64,000 bases of DNA from Ctena decussata. Its lineage: Eukaryota > Mollusca > Bivalvia > Lucinida > Lucinidae. The position numbers and the translations under genes are program-made. Shown here piece by piece: positions 35,307-47,323 of the stretch. The stretch is from positions 29,844,166 through 29,908,165 of the forward strand of contig OZ022508.1 in NCBI GenBank assembly GCA_963989385.1. Direction: 5' to 3'. The number at the start of each line of letters is the position of its first letter. Within the stretch, counting starts at the first letter, position 1. The notes under the pieces are model-generated. The model saw only the letters and a list, made by a program, of their open reading frames with translations, searched no databases and was not told the DNA's origin.

Positions 35307-35532
35307 GAGCCGCGACACAAGAAAACCAACAATGTGGTTGTGCGCCCAGCGCAGACTCAGATCAGCCTTGGCATCCGCCCAGACTGATCAGAGTCTTCGC
35401 TGTCCGCATAGATGTAGCTCAGACCTTTAAGCGTTCAGAGAAGTGTCTGAGCGGACTATGCGGATGCCCAGACTGATCTGAGGCTGCGCTGGGCGCACAA
35501 CCACTTTGTTGGTTTTCTCTTGTCGGGGGTCA
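35307..35532. mobile_element. GAGCCGCGAC palindrome, copy 14 (3' of gene 1)
   Basis: Left end GAGCCGCGACACAAG intact; right end mutated to TTGTCGGGGGTC. ATTT on both flanks. Confidence 0.83.
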
Positions 35533-35539
35533 TTTATAA

Positions 35540-36110
35540 TGTTTCAGCTGCGTAAATGATAAAATGGTGGAGTTATGGAGTTACCTCAAATCCCCTTAAA
35601 CTGTGGCCAAACTGGAAAGTTCGATTTGTCCACTTTTAGAAGTTTTGTGATTACACCACAAGCTTCGTTTTTTTTTCTCTTATTTTAAATCAAATTGAAT
35701 GCATAAATATAATACGTATACATGTATAAACGTATAAACAAGTCAAATAGCAAATTTATATTTTGGCCAACTATTTGCAAACTTGATTTTTATTTTCATG
35801 ATAGGAATGGTATCATTGTACGTTTACCATGGTCAGTTTTTTAATAGTTTTTTTGTTTTTGTTTTTTTTTATACGAGGACATATACTAGTACTACTAGTA
35901 GTACATACTTCCGAGTCACACTCAAAAGTCACCTGATAGTGTATAAATGTCCAATGCATTGACACTTTAGCTCATGACATAGTCCCACACACAAAATCAT
36001 ACGTGTTCAATGTCCCTTATTAGTCCATGTTTTTTTTTTACCTTACAGTTAATGGAGGAATGTATACCTGTTTACAGTAGGCGTGGTTTTCGGAAATATG
36101 AATGAAGTTT
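35540..36110. other. Intergenic, no gene recognised
   Basis: AT-rich with several T-runs and a TACTAGTACTACTAGTAGTA tract near 35.88 kb. Confidence 0.45.
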
Positions 36111-36120
36111 ACTCCAGAAA

Positions 36121-36260
36121 AGCTCTGATTAGCTCAACGGGTTAAGTGCTGGTATGCTAAGCCAGCGATCTGAGTCCGTTTCCCAAAGAAGCCCGAGTGC
36201 TCTACAACAGTAAACGATTTTCCCTTGCGTGCACCCTTTCATTATCGTCCTTCTGGGCTC
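36121..36260 (+). mobile_element. tRNA-like SINE remnant
   Basis: GATTAGCTCAACGGGTTAAG resembles an A box with D arm; GCTGGTATGCTAAGCCAGC forms an anticodon stem with loop ATGCTAAG; the B box (GAGTCCGTTTCCC) is decayed. Confidence 0.45.
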
Positions 36261-36319
36261 GATAATTGAAATCTTGTCGAAAGCTCTAAAGTAATTAATT
36301 CATCTATCCACCTTTAATA

Positions 36320-36570
36320 GTCACGGTATATGGGTGCATCTCCAAGTTTGCCGCCATTTTTACAAAGACGAACAACTTGAAATCGTGACTTCCTGTTTGC
36401 TTCCCTTGGAGGACTAAGCTTTTCCAAAAGCGTGGTCTACTCTTAAAGGAAAGAATTTGCTCCATCGGAGCAAATTCTTTCCTATAAGAGTTGACCCAAT
36501 TGCGAAAGGAGGCAAAAAGTCATTGCAGAGTCGCTTCCCTTGAAGATGAACCCATTCACCTAAAGGTCTT
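36320..36570. repeat. GAATTTGCTCC fold-back family, representative copy
   Basis: TTAAAGGAAAGAATTTGCTC and GAGCAAATTCTTTCCTATAA form the central stem; flanks have CATCTCCAAGTTTGCCGCC, CTTCCTGTTTGCTTC and ACCCATTCACCTAAAGG. Related copies or pieces at about 18.16-18.30, 34.90-35.08, 36.74-36.90, 37.17-37.32, 56.14-56.42, 57.58-57.93, 62.44-62.64 and 63.37-63.61 kb. Confidence 0.7.
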
Positions 36571-37819
36571 TTGTTTATTCAACAGCCCTCATACTTTTCG
36601 CTTTAGCGCGAATAAGCTTTTCCAATGGAGTAAAACTCACACGACAAAACTTCCGTTTCTTACTTAATTAGTGTTTCACTCAGGTACGGCAAAGCTTCGT
36701 TTCACTCAGCAATGCTTCCAGGCTTCAGTATTAAGTAATATCGGTATACTTCAGGAAGCAATGCTGATTTCTTCATTTTTGCTCCCTTCTCAAAGGGAGT
36801 CAATTCTTAAAGAAAAGCATTAGCTCTCCTTAGTAATGAGCATATTCTTTCTTTTAAAGCAGTAGTCCTGCTCAAAATGACCCATTCCATTTATTATTTA
36901 AAATTACTGTAAACCTACCTTCTTAGCCTTTTAGAAAGCTCATGCTCAATTAGTGTTTAAATCGATTGAGCAACATAGACAATGCACATGCTCCTGTGTG
37001 TATTGATTTTTTTTTTCGGGTCACTTAGAATAAAACAGGCTAACACTAAAACCAACATTATCATTCCCGCTTGTAAATGAGGCCTTAAGTGAAAGTAAAT
37101 CAGAGTTATAATGGCTTTACTTTCATAAAAACACTCAACACAAAGATTTTGAGAATATGAAATTTGGGCAGGATTACTGCTTTAAAAGTAGACTTCCTTT
37201 TGGAAGAGATGCAACGTCCAGGGAAGCAAACAGAAAGTCAAAAAAGTTGTTCCCCCTTAGTAAAAGTGGCGGGATAACATGGGCGTGTACAAATGTACTC
37301 ATATAACTTAAAGGCCGAAGGCCTATTGTCACCCAACGTCTCTAAAACATGTATATCAGGAATATTATAACACGTCTCATTGGGCTATTTTATGGCAAAA
37401 ATAATGTATCCATATAGGAAAGAGTGACGCCACTGGGAATTCCAGGTTAAAAATGGTCTATAACTCCCGTAAAAATGCTCTAATTTAATATCCAAATCCA
37501 CACGAATGTCTTTATATCTTAGGAAAACTGTAAATGGAAAAACAAAGGAAAGGCCAAAATCACAAATCTCAACCCATCCAAGAAGACATCAAAAGAAGAC
37601 AGGAAAACCTAAAACGAAACAATACACCTTTGATAATAGACAGAGCAGTGCAACACATTGAAACTGTACATAAATACAAAATCAGAAGCCATACGGAAAC
37701 AAAAAAAAAAACACACACATATTAAACCTTTGTTTTTACATATGTACATGGGTAGAGTCGGGTAACTTCGGACAGCGAATAAATTCGGACAAAATTTGCA
37801 AACAGTGAAAATCCAAATG

Positions 37820-38400
37820 AGCCGTATCTATAAAATGACTAAAGTGGTTGCTATGCTGTTGCTAAGGCTAAATAAAGGAGATTCCCTACAGCTATGAAAT
37901 TTGCTCTGGAAGAACAGTTTAAAAAAGACTGTTCTTCCAGAACAAGAGTCTCCTCCATTGAAATTTAGCCCAAGCAACACCATAGCAACGACTTAATAAG
38001 TGGTTTTATACACTGTAAAAAATGTGTTTAGAATCAATGCAACAAATGCAGTCCGAATTTTTATGTGTTTAAATCGTAACATGTTCAATTTGCAACATAT
38101 TTAGGTTTATGTTTAGAAATTAAACATGTACAAAACTGGTTATATTTACCTCTTATTTTGAAAATTTCCTCTGTGAACATTTTCGTCTCTTTGTTTCGTT
38201 CTTCAACGGGTGAAAGAGAGAATGGATTCATCCGAAACGCGTAACAGAATAAAACGTGTTTAGCAGACTTTGTCCGGGAAAATAATAGAAAAGGCGTACA
38301 TGTTTAGCTATATGACGTATTCCTAAACATGTTTACACCTAAACATGTAACCACTTGTGTTTTATAGCTAAGCGCGATTTTTACAGTGTAAATACGACCC
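37820..38400. mobile_element. GGGGCCGTATTTATAAA palindrome, copy 3, interrupted by another element
   Basis: Left end GAGCCGTATCTATAAAATG; the right arm reads up to AGTGGTTTTATA at 38010, then resumes as TAAATACGACCC at 38389-38400 after an inserted 378-base element. Arms include GCTCTGGAAGAACAG and complement. Confidence 0.85.
38011..38388. mobile_element. CACTGTAAAAA element nested in an older palindrome
   Basis: Begins CACTGTAAAAA and ends TTTTTACAGTG (11-base terminal inverted repeats). TA lies on both sides (38009-38010 and 38389-38390), and removing the element plus one TA restores the host palindrome end. Internally it has repeated AAACATGT motifs and no ORF. A TA duplication suggests mobilisation by a Tc1/mariner-like transposase (inference). 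Confidence 0.8.
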
Positions 38401-38494
38401 GAGGTTGTTACGGTACTATTCTGTAAATGGTTCTTTGTCTTTAGCTTCTTGTCTGAACTTTGACCTTCTCTTGTACATGTACACGAAAATAATC

Positions 38495-38745
38495 CTTACA
38501 GTCTTGGTAGACTGGCTGCAATCTGTGACGTTGATTGCCTGAAAATCATATAGATCTATTTTCGTTTTTAAGTTGACTAAATGTTTCTCACGAAAAATAA
38601 CAATCGACCGAAAGAAAGCATGAAATTTATTTTTTTAAAAAAGGAAAGAAAAGAAAAGGAAAATTTTGAGAAAGAAAATATATGATTTTCAGGCAAATCA
38701 ATGTTTCGGACTGCAGCCAGTCTAAATCTTAGTATTGTTAACTAT
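38495..38745. repeat. Fold-back element
   Basis: CAGTCTTGGTAGACTGGCTGC and GATTGCCTGAAAATCATATAG on the left are matched by TATATGATTTTCAGGCAAATC and CTGCAGCCAGTCTAAATC on the right. Confidence 0.6.
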
Positions 38746-39149
38746 GTACTTGTAACCCATCACTCTAGAACAAATCTTTTCTTCAGATCTTTTCTCTTAG
38801 CTGCAATAAAGGACTGCAAAAAATCCTTTGAACGTACGACGAAGCAAGCTAACATATCAACTTTTAAGAAACGTTAATTCTAACGAAAACTCTCCATACA
38901 CCATCTTATTACAAAACTATATCTCGTAAAGGTCATATCACACTTACGCTTGCTTAGAATGTAGTGCTTTAAATACGTTTCTTTACTATTTGTCTGCGGT
39001 GATACATGTATAGAAAACAGTACCTATTTCTTTTTTACTTGATAGATGGTTATAAGACAAAATACTCTTGCAGAGCTAGTGCAAGAGTGTACAGTAAAAT
39101 AACTATCTTACAAAAAGGAATGGGTATCGGTAATGGAGAACGAAATTTT

Positions 39150-39237
39150 CTCTCCCCCTCTCTCTCTCCCTCTCTCTCACACACACACTCTCTCTCGCAC
39201 ACACGCGCACGCACGCACGCACACACACACGCACACG
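39150..39237. repeat. (CT)n/(CA)n microsatellite
   Basis: Mixed CTCTCT, CACACA and GCACGCAC runs. Confidence 0.9.
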
Positions 39238-39491
39238 ATTGGTTATATAAAACATGTTTTGTAACTCCTTATACGTCATTTTACTGATCATGCTTTTACT
39301 CATTATATGATGCGTTAGATTAGACATTGAGTATACATTTGTATGCCCAATTCTAAGACTGATGTTCCCCAGGAGGCTCAATTGAACGAATCTACAATTA
39401 TATCATATGGCAACATCGTTTGCTACGGTAACTTAAAGGATGAAAAGCAGTGTTGTTGTCGGATGCTACATCAAATGTCGAACAGAGATAT

Positions 39492-39585
39492 CCCAGCAGG
39501 CACATGACGTTGAAATGACGTCGTACTGACGTCGATGCGACGTAACGACGTCGCATCGAACTTTGACGTCATGTGCCAGCTGGGA
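39492..39585. mobile_element. CCAGCAGGCACA / GACGT fold-back, short copy
   Basis: Begins CCCAGCAGGCACATGACGTT and ends GACGTCATGTGCCAGCTGGG. Inside are GACGTCGATGCGACGTAACG and further GACGT repeats. Confidence 0.7.
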
Positions 39586-40328
39586 TCTCTAGAGCCTCAT
39601 ATTCAGTTTTAACGAAATTTTTTATCAAGCATTCATCTGGTAGAAGATTAACTGCATCTTCTGTAAGGGAAGATCAATGCTATTGAAAGGTAAATCTTCA
39701 TAGGCTTACATTTTGGACAATCTTGTCGTCATGGGAGAAGCTACATTTCACAACGGATCTTCTTGAAACTTGAAATAAACGTTATTGATGGTCAGTGCAT
39801 AAATGTTTGCTATGTCAGTGTCACTGAAATTATATTTTGACCGGTCAGGGAATATTTGTTTCCGTTTCAAACGTTTGTTCCACCAAATTTATCTGGCCTA
39901 GCTACATTTATAACATATTTAAATGATTTATCTAATCTCTGGATTGTTTAATTTGTTTTTATATATATAAAACACACGACACATCGAAGTTATAAATGCT
40001 TTTATCATATAGATACAGAATTTCGGACCGTATAAGAGGCAATCTGCATGTTTGATAAAGCCAAGCCTTCAGAGTCTTTATGCCGCCCGCCGGTCCGATA
40101 AATGATTCCCTAGTCTGATAAATGATTTATCAGGCCGGCACACTGTAACTAACTTCAACGACGTCGCGTGAGATACTTTGACGTTAAAATGGCGAGTGCT
40201 ATGTGCCAAAACAGAAAAAAATCCCATCCTTTCTAACGTCATATCTCTCGAACTAGCCATCGTAGACATAAAGTGTGATCACTCATTTTCTTAATTAGAT
40301 CAAGAGGAACACGTTGGTATCAGACTTT

Positions 40329-41190
40329 AAGGTGGTGATAATCACTGATTTGGGACAAAGACAAAAATCTGCATAAAATACTCCAAATAACACTGATCTT
40401 TCCAAAACTTAGCAGATGCCTTCTTTATGTTGTTTCTCATAACTTAGAATCCCAAAATGCAGCATTTGTTAATGTTAAATAGTGTTTTTATAAGGCAAGA
40501 TCAAAGGGTAATTTTCTGCGAATAAATCTGAAAAAATAATATAGTTATTGAAAATACACTTAGTGCTTAGAGTACCTTGTTGCATAATGGAGAGCGTCCT
40601 AGCAATTATTTTTTCAAACTCTTTCACACATTATCAGGCTGAGCAGATGAAAAAAGATGCAGTCTGTGTCCATTTTTTTGTCAAAACACACAGGTGAGAC
40701 AATTTTAACAAGGTTGAACAATTTCATCGACACACCACTGATCATGTCAGTAATGTATTATTTATACTGTAGGTGTTAACATAGGTATGCTTGCCTACCC
40801 TATATTTAATAAATGCGTCCAGTGTACATTTACTTTGTACATGGTTGAACATTTGAGAAAAAGCTACCATTATCATCTGGTCTACATTACAGTTTGAGAA
40901 GGAGTTGGAATAAATAATTGCTAGGACGCTCTTCATTATGCAATAATGCACCTTCAGCACTACGTAAACTTTCAATAACAATATTATTTTTCCAGATTTA
41001 TTCGCAGAAAATTACCCTTTGATCTCTCCTTATAAAAACACTTTTTTAAGCAGCATGTTCGTCTATTTTGTATTCTAAACTGTAAAGAACAACAAAAATA
41101 AGAAGTCTGCTAACTTTCAGGGAGATACATTACTTTTTTATGGTTTTATTGCAGATTTTTACAGTTACCATAAATCACCACCTTAAGGTG
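40329..41190. repeat. Large inverted repeat with about 300-base arms
   Basis: Outer ends TTAAGGTGGTGATAATCAC against ATAAATCACCACCTTAAGG. Inner landmarks are CAAAGGGTAATTTTCTGCG against CGCAGAAAATTACCCTTTG, and GAGCGTCCTAGCAATTATT against AATAATTGCTAGGACGCTC. No ORF; likely a fold-back element of about 860 bases. Confidence 0.78.
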
Positions 41191-41496
41191 AAATTACAGA
41201 ATTTCAAAACGGCTAGCGCTACATGACTGGGTGGCCGAGAAATATTTCAGCAGGTGCGGGTGCATGTATTTTTTAACACGCATCATAAGACTCGTAGACT
41301 TGTTGGATAAATAAATAAATAGATAAATGATTAAATAAATACATAAATAAATAAAAGTACAGTCCGTGACACCAAGACGTCCGACTCGCTGTCGTATTGT
41401 CATAGAGTTAAGTTGTGGTAGCAGAGTTTCATCACTTAAAAATGTTGACTATATAGCGATTGTTTTTGCAGAAATTTTCTTAACTAAACAGATCAT

Positions 41497-41622
41497 AACA
41501 TGAGTTTTTCGTTATCACCCGATTTATCAGCCCTCGACCAATATCGAACCTCGGCCAAGCCCTCGGCTCGATATTGGAGTCTCGGGATGATAAATCGGGT
41601 GATAACGAAAAACGCATGTAAT
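41497..41622. repeat. Palindrome
   Basis: GTTTTTCGTTATCACCCGAT and ATCGGGTGATAACGAAAAAC at the ends, CCAATATCGA and TCGATATTGG near the centre. Confidence 0.7.
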
Positions 41623-42305
41623 AATCTCTATACATGCACTATCATAATAAAAAGTTTGCTCAATTTACACATATTTGTCCGTGCTCTGCGATATTGACCA
41701 TGCATTAAGCATTAAACACAGGCTATAAAAATCAGGGTCCAAAGGGATTTTTCAAAGATTAATTACCCGGTCATGTAGTTGTGTGCATTCTGGGAATCTG
41801 GTCCCTCCGTATAAGAAAAAACATTTAGAGTGGCAGATAAACCATGAATGTTTGGCTGAATTTGGGGACGACTTTTAAGTTCCACCTGCCCACAGATAAT
41901 ACATTATAGGATAATTACAAGCTACAATTCCGGGTTGGCGTATATGTAAAGTACTGGACTTCAAGTATTGTGGGTAGGAAAATATTTTCAAGGAACAGAT
42001 TTGAGCTTGGTGAAATATATGTTTTCAGTGAGCAACTTAATATTTTTAAAATGGGACTGTAATCGGTGATATCTTTGGATCTTTTTACACATACGATAAA
42101 AATTCTTGGTAGGTAGGGGAAACGGTGCAAGGTTAGATCAGACTGCTCATACAGGAGCAGTCTGATCAGGGCCTACACTGTTTTCCAAGTCTCTGTTTCT
42201 TTTGGACTCATGGCTGCATTGTAAAACATAGCATTTCCGTTTTTATGACAATTACGGTAATACTTTTAGAGTTCCAAATTTTTAGAAATTCTTACGTAAG
42301 TTTGG

Positions 42306-42350
42306 TGAGTGAGTGAGTGAGTGAGAGCGAGCGAGCGAGCGAGCGAGGGA
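42306..42350. repeat. (GAGT)n/(GAGC)n microsatellite
   Basis: GTGAGTGAGTGAGTGAG then GCGAGCGAGCGAGCGAG. Confidence 0.9.
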
Positions 42351-42784
42351 GTGAATGTGCCACCAACAACTGGGTCATACGGAGACGGGAACTCGGTTAT
42401 AACTAAAATCTAAAAAAGTTCCTTCAAGAGCAGAGGACAAATTCAACAGAAGGAAAATGGGCCATAAGTCTCACCTAAAAGACCGGAGAAGCAGGGGATC
42501 GATATATGAAGCTAATCGAGCCATATGAAATCTACCGTTCATATACACCAAAGATACATCTCGCAGAAAAAAAAAAAAAAAAAAAACGTTACGGTTTAAA
42601 ACTACCCTCGAATAAAGCCTTTGGCCACAAAAGAATTTGTTTCCCCACTTTACATAAGTACAACTAACAAAATTTTCGGCCAAGCTTATAGTTCGACATT
42701 ACATGTAGAATCAAAAGTTAGTAAAATTAGACGTACAGGGCAGAAATTTCCCATTTAGCAATACATGTAAAAATTACTTCATTT

Positions 42785-43240
42785 TAATCAATCGAATACT
42801 AACGTTCTGCTCATACGTATGCATGTCATAATAGATTCGCAAATACGTATTTATGTGTGTCATAAAAGACCACAAACGAAGACTCCGTTATATGAAAAAA
42901 AAATGTTAACAAATTTCGGATTTATAGAAAGAAGACTGTGAGCTCAGAGCTCAGATGGAAGAAACTACTCATTGGTGTATTTCTATGTTTTTTTTTGTTT
43001 TTGTTTTTTTATAAAAGATTAAAGACCTAGAAATGCTGTCGCATCAAAGGCGTTGCGATTTAATGCCGGAAAAATATTGAATAAGGAAAAGAAATTTATT
43101 TATGTACTTCTATCTATTTCCCTATTAAAAAGAGGACCTTATGCACATGTACATGTAACTGTTTATCTCCGGGACACTCGGAGATTATCGGAAAATTCCG
43201 TGACTATAACGACCTTTCTGCCCTATGGTTTTAAATCTTT
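42785..43240. repeat. Diverged inverted copy of the 48.9-49.33 kb repeat
   Basis: TTATCTCCGGGACACTCGGAG, GATTATCGGAAAATTCCGTG and ATTAAAAAGAGGACC are complements of parts of 48912-49035. TAATAGATTCGCAAATACG and GAAGAAACTACTCATTGG match the flank at 49.13-49.33 kb inverted. So the repeat unit is at least 450 bases. Confidence 0.6.
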
Positions 43241-43674
43241 AAAACCTATGAGTGATGACTTAAGATCGTCGAGGTACTCAGTTTCGTCAGTCTGCATTTA
43301 GTACCCAGAACAAGATACATGTAAAACAATGAATAGAAATATTGGTGCGAAATGAGAAAAAAAAAACTTATTAGGGCCCAGTCAATGTCCAAACAAACTC
43401 GTTAACACATGGATTTGTTACAGCTCAGCAAATTTTATATATCAAAAAATACACTGATTTCTAAAAAAAAAATACACTGGTTTCTCTTTCAAGGGAAAAC
43501 ACTGGTGAGTAGCAAAATCAGATCATTATTATTTGAAAAAAAAAAAGCAACCAAATCTCTAAAACCTTGGTCCAGGCTTTACCTGTCCCAAGAATTCTTT
43601 TACACTGCAAAACCTACTCCTTTTCTTGAAGAAACAAGATCAGTTCATTTGCCGAATTAATTGATAAATATAGT

Positions 43675-43820
43675 TTATTAACCGTTCCAGCTAAGATATG
43701 GGATTTATAACCCGAGGGAGGTTTAAAGATTCGATATAGAAACGAGTCCGAAGGACGAGTTTCTTTATCGGATCTTTAAAATCTCGAGGTGTATTAATCC
43801 AATATCTTAAATGGTGCGAT
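43675..43820. repeat. Palindrome
   Basis: AAGATATGGGATTTATAACCC against a diverged complement ending CCAATATCTTA; centre GAAACGAGTCCGAAGGACGAGTTTC pairs exactly. Confidence 0.6.
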
Positions 43821-44746
43821 TCAATAAGCTGATCATCGTATGTCTCACTTTTGAAGAATATTTCCATCTGAATTTACGTTTTCGAGGGTGCTTCCCAGAG
43901 CCTATACACAATAGCGCAAAAATGCATGAAATTTGAATTGTTTTGACCGTCATTTTGTTTTTTGAAAGGTTCATGGTTTGTTATAATAAGAATAATTTTC
44001 TGGCCTACGGAACCTGCATCATGCCTCCACAATTATTCTTCGTACAGCTACTGGTCCAGACGATTCAAAGGCTTGAAGAAACTCTGCTATATGAGCTGAA
44101 TGAAACTTTTCTTATTGCACATTGCAGAGCGTATGTGATATAAAGCAATGCAATACCATATCAAATGGACAAATCCATTAAATGATTCATGTCCACACAC
44201 CAGAACTACACACGAAAATTTTTTAAAAGTTTTGACATTTTGTAATACAGCGTCTTTTGTCTGTCTCAAGATCATAAAATGCAATTCTGACGGTATTTTT
44301 ATAGCTGCAACTGCAGAGGAAAGACAAACTCGGGAATGTAGTACTAAAAGTCATCACTCGGCCCTTCATTAATGGCCAATCTCCGAATATTATGAGGAGG
44401 GTAGCCAATCTACAGGGATTTGTTTTCCTAAAGGAAATAAATTCTCGAAGAGAACTAGGAAATATCATATTTATATTAACAAGAAATCCTATTTCTTCGC
44501 TAAGAATGTAATATATGTTTTACCGTAACTTTAACTAACAACTTAGTCGTGAACAACTGGTGCCAGAATGCTAAAATCTCACTACCAATTCAAGTGTGCA
44601 ATGGCATACACTGTATGCCGCAAGAGCATACATTGGATGCCCTTGCATACTAGAATCATATGTGAATAGATAGCCCCAATAGCGCAGCATCTTGTTATTT
44701 CATTATCCCATTCAAAGTAACGCCTGTTTGTTATGGTAATGTAGCA

Positions 44747-44795
44747 ATGGTACATGTATTAGCAATATCAACAAAGGCTGTAATAATAGTGTGTG
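44747..44795 (+). CDS. Possible first exon of gene 2 (signal peptide), weak
   Basis: ATG in fair context (GCAATGG) opens MVHVLAISTKAVIIVC and meets G|GTAGGG, phase 1. Joined to the 47131 exon it would give a hydrophobic run spanning the junction (AVIIVCATCSFMLV), a plausible signal peptide. Against it: the donor is mediocre and lies at the edge of a dispersed repeat. No matching exon is visible for gene 1. Confidence 0.2.
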
Positions 44796-45012
44796 GTAGG
44801 GTTGGGCGAAGACATCGAGAAGCTTTCGGCATTGGGGCAGCCTACCTATATTGGCCTAAAGGAGGGCAAGGTACTACTGTGCTTGAAGTAGGCGCGGATG
44901 GGGGCTGTTTTGATTTCTCTCACTCTAATCCTATCCTATCACAGTATTCTATCGCCCTCTCTTTCGGAGACGGCTCGGCTTCGTCAAAGGGTTGTTAAAC
45001 CAAAACAAACAA
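44790..45012 (+). repeat. Dispersed repeat ending TCAAAGGGTTGTTAAA, copy 2
   Basis: GTAGGGTTGGGCGAAG, TTGGGGCAGCCTAC, ACTGTGCTTGAAGTAGG, then TCAAAGGGTTGTTAAACC. More diverged than the 46.7 and 62.6 kb copies. Confidence 0.55.
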
Positions 45013-45019
45013 TCACCAT

Positions 45020-46685
45020 ACTTTTGCTAATAATATGATATTCAATATTTCTAAATTTGAAGCTTGAACAAATAGTTCCCGGATAATTGAATTTTAAATT
45101 GCATCGACGCTTTGGGACCGAGTTAGAAAATAGAGAAATGTCTTAAATTATGTTTTTCAATGGTGATGTCATATAAATGCGTCGTGTCAACGTCAGTGCA
45201 AGGGTCAGATAGCTTTGCACTGATGTCGATGCGACGGTTATTTTTCGGATTCAAGTGTGACTACAAAGAACGGAATTTCAGCACAGTTCTGAATCGCTTT
45301 CAAAACTGGTACATCGTCAGCCCAGAAGTGCACATTTCTAAACTGTACCGTATCAGCGTCGATACAGTCGCGATGAGACTGGATGGACGTTGATACTTTA
45401 TTTCTATTGTCCTTTCTCATATTTAAGTGCCTTCTGGGAACCTACATAGGACACGTCTGCGTGTATCAGCGTTGTTTTGTTTTGAAACATATCAGCCCAG
45501 AGGCACGGGAGGTTATGGGCGCGGTCGGGCTAGAGCTGATGCAAGGGCATGATCTCCTTTCATCAACAATGGCGTGACATTGCCTTGCGGATCGCGTGCC
45601 TCTGGGAAGTTATAACGGACATTTTTTGGTATTTTCAAAGGAAGTTACTATCTCCCAATCCCCACAGTTTACTCAGTCTTCTTTACTCTCCCTATCGCGT
45701 GTTGACTTTTATATAGTTATACTTCTAATAATTGTGTCAAACCTTGCCACAGAATGCTTTATTGTATATATGTTTGCTCGAGGGCTTTACAGCCTAACAG
45801 CCTTTTGAATTGAATAAAACTAAACTATATTTTGTTGTAGTAGTTTGTTATACATTTTTCTTGTACTACATGTACATATGTACATGTATTTAGCGGTAAA
45901 GATTGTTGACAACGTTTAGCCATCATTATTATTATTGTAAACAATCAGTACATTGGGGGCATTCCTTCTAACTTAATTAAACAAATACGAGAGTATGACC
46001 GAATATAGAAAATTGTATAATTTGAACTGGTTAAGGGTCATATCGAATAGTTTAAGGCAATTTTGGTTCAAAAAATAATAATAATTTGTTTCTTAAGAAG
46101 TTTACCTGAAGGTGAACGTTTCCTTATTTTCGAAATTTTATGACCGGAACATGGGAGAATGTTGAAATTAATTTATTTTATAGCAAGTAAGATTAAAATC
46201 TTTCAATATTTTATTTATTGAGTTGTTTCATTTTTGTGCAAGGTCAATTCCCGCCATGATAAATGTGCTTGGTTTTTAAGTCTAGAATTTGTGTAACTTA
46301 GAAAACATAAATAAAGAATTTGTTTCCTAGATTTGATAACTATCGTGCTTGTATTTGACGTATCATTTTGTTCTATTCCACACTTTGGCCTAATTTCGTA
46401 AATAGACTTCCACAAAGTTCGAAGAGCACTTGTCACTTAAACAGCGAAAGTGGGCGCATGCGTGGGCCGGTATCTTTCTTGTTTGCACAAAGCTGGCTAA
46501 CCCGACACGCACACGCGCACACGTACATGAAAAAACCTTTTTTTTTCAGTGGAAACACTGTAAATAATCAATAAATAAAAAAAAATATACAAAGAAGGAA
46601 TGGATAGCTAAATAAATCATATGTGTTATAAACTTCTAGAAAAACTTTGAAATTGTACCATGAAAATAAAACATGGGAAACCTAA
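45020..46685. other. No gene recognised upstream of gene 2
   Basis: Contains GACGTC-like decayed repeat at 45.17-45.24 kb and hydrophobic chance frames at 45383 and 45596. No splice-supported exon was found. Confidence 0.4.
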
Positions 46686-46689
46686 AAAT

Positions 46690-46945
46690 AATTACTGTTA
46701 TTGGCCTTGGGGTGGTTGGGTGGTGCGATGGTGCTGGGTATCACTTCCAGTGCCGGGGCGTCCTACTGATTTGGATAATAGTAGGGCAAGGGTCCACTGT
46801 GCTTGCAGTAGGTACGGGTGGTGTTTTTTTTGGACATTTTTCTCCCGTCTATTATTTCTGTCGTCTTTCAACCTCTGTTTGGGAGACAAAGATATAGAAT
46901 GAAATATTGTCTCAAAGGGCCATTAAACCCAAAACAATCAACCAG
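46690..46945 (+). repeat. Dispersed repeat, copy 3, just upstream of gene 2
   Basis: GGTGGTTGGGTGGTGCGATG, CCAGTGCCGGGGCGTC, CACTGTGCTTGCAGTAGG, then GTCTCAAAGGGCCATTAAAC. Very similar to the 62.6 kb copy; any protein reading here is therefore repeat sequence. Confidence 0.65.
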
Positions 46946-47130
46946 CTAACCAACGTAATTGCCCTTAAATTAGAACCGTTTGATTTCTAATGCAGTACTG
47001 CGTCAAAAAGATGCGGATGGAATGACAGGATCAGATGTGAGCTGTTTGCTCAGCCCTATCTGTCCCAATTTATATGAATTCGAAGGTATATCAAAATAGT
47101 TGAAGAGTTATATTATACCTTTGATTCCAG

Positions 47131-47323
47131 CAACATGCAGCTTCATGCTGGTACGGGCAAGTCCGTTACAAGAAAATATTGACAATTTGATTGGAGACCC
47201 TGAAATTTACAAGGGTAACACAGCGAACGACACTGAATGGCCCTGGATGGTGTATATAAAAGACAGATGTGGCGGAGTGTTGCTCGCTAAACGTTGGGTC
47301 TTAACTGCTGCTGCCTGTGTGAA
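47131..47323 (+). CDS. Gene 2 exon: N-terminal barrel, catalytic His replaced by Ala
   Basis: Acceptor TTGATTCCAG ends at 47130; the donor is GTGAA|GTAAGT, phase 2. Encodes CSFMLVRASP (likely signal peptide end), IGDPEIYKG (activation region, again Glu before Ile), TEWPWMVYIK, RCGGVLLAKRW and TAAACVK. The position of the catalytic His reads GCC (Ala). Gene 1 has CAT at the same place in an otherwise matching context. Confidence 0.86.

Noticed and set aside
45383..45440. Signal-peptide-like start MDVDTLFLLSFLIFKCLL as first exon of gene 2
   Set aside because: No GT donor in suitable phase follows the hydrophobic run.
46673..46897. A hydrophobic N-terminal exon for gene 2 (MGNLKIITVIGLGVVG)
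   Set aside because: The same sequence occurs at 62.6 kb as part of a dispersed repeat, and no in-phase donor is seen.
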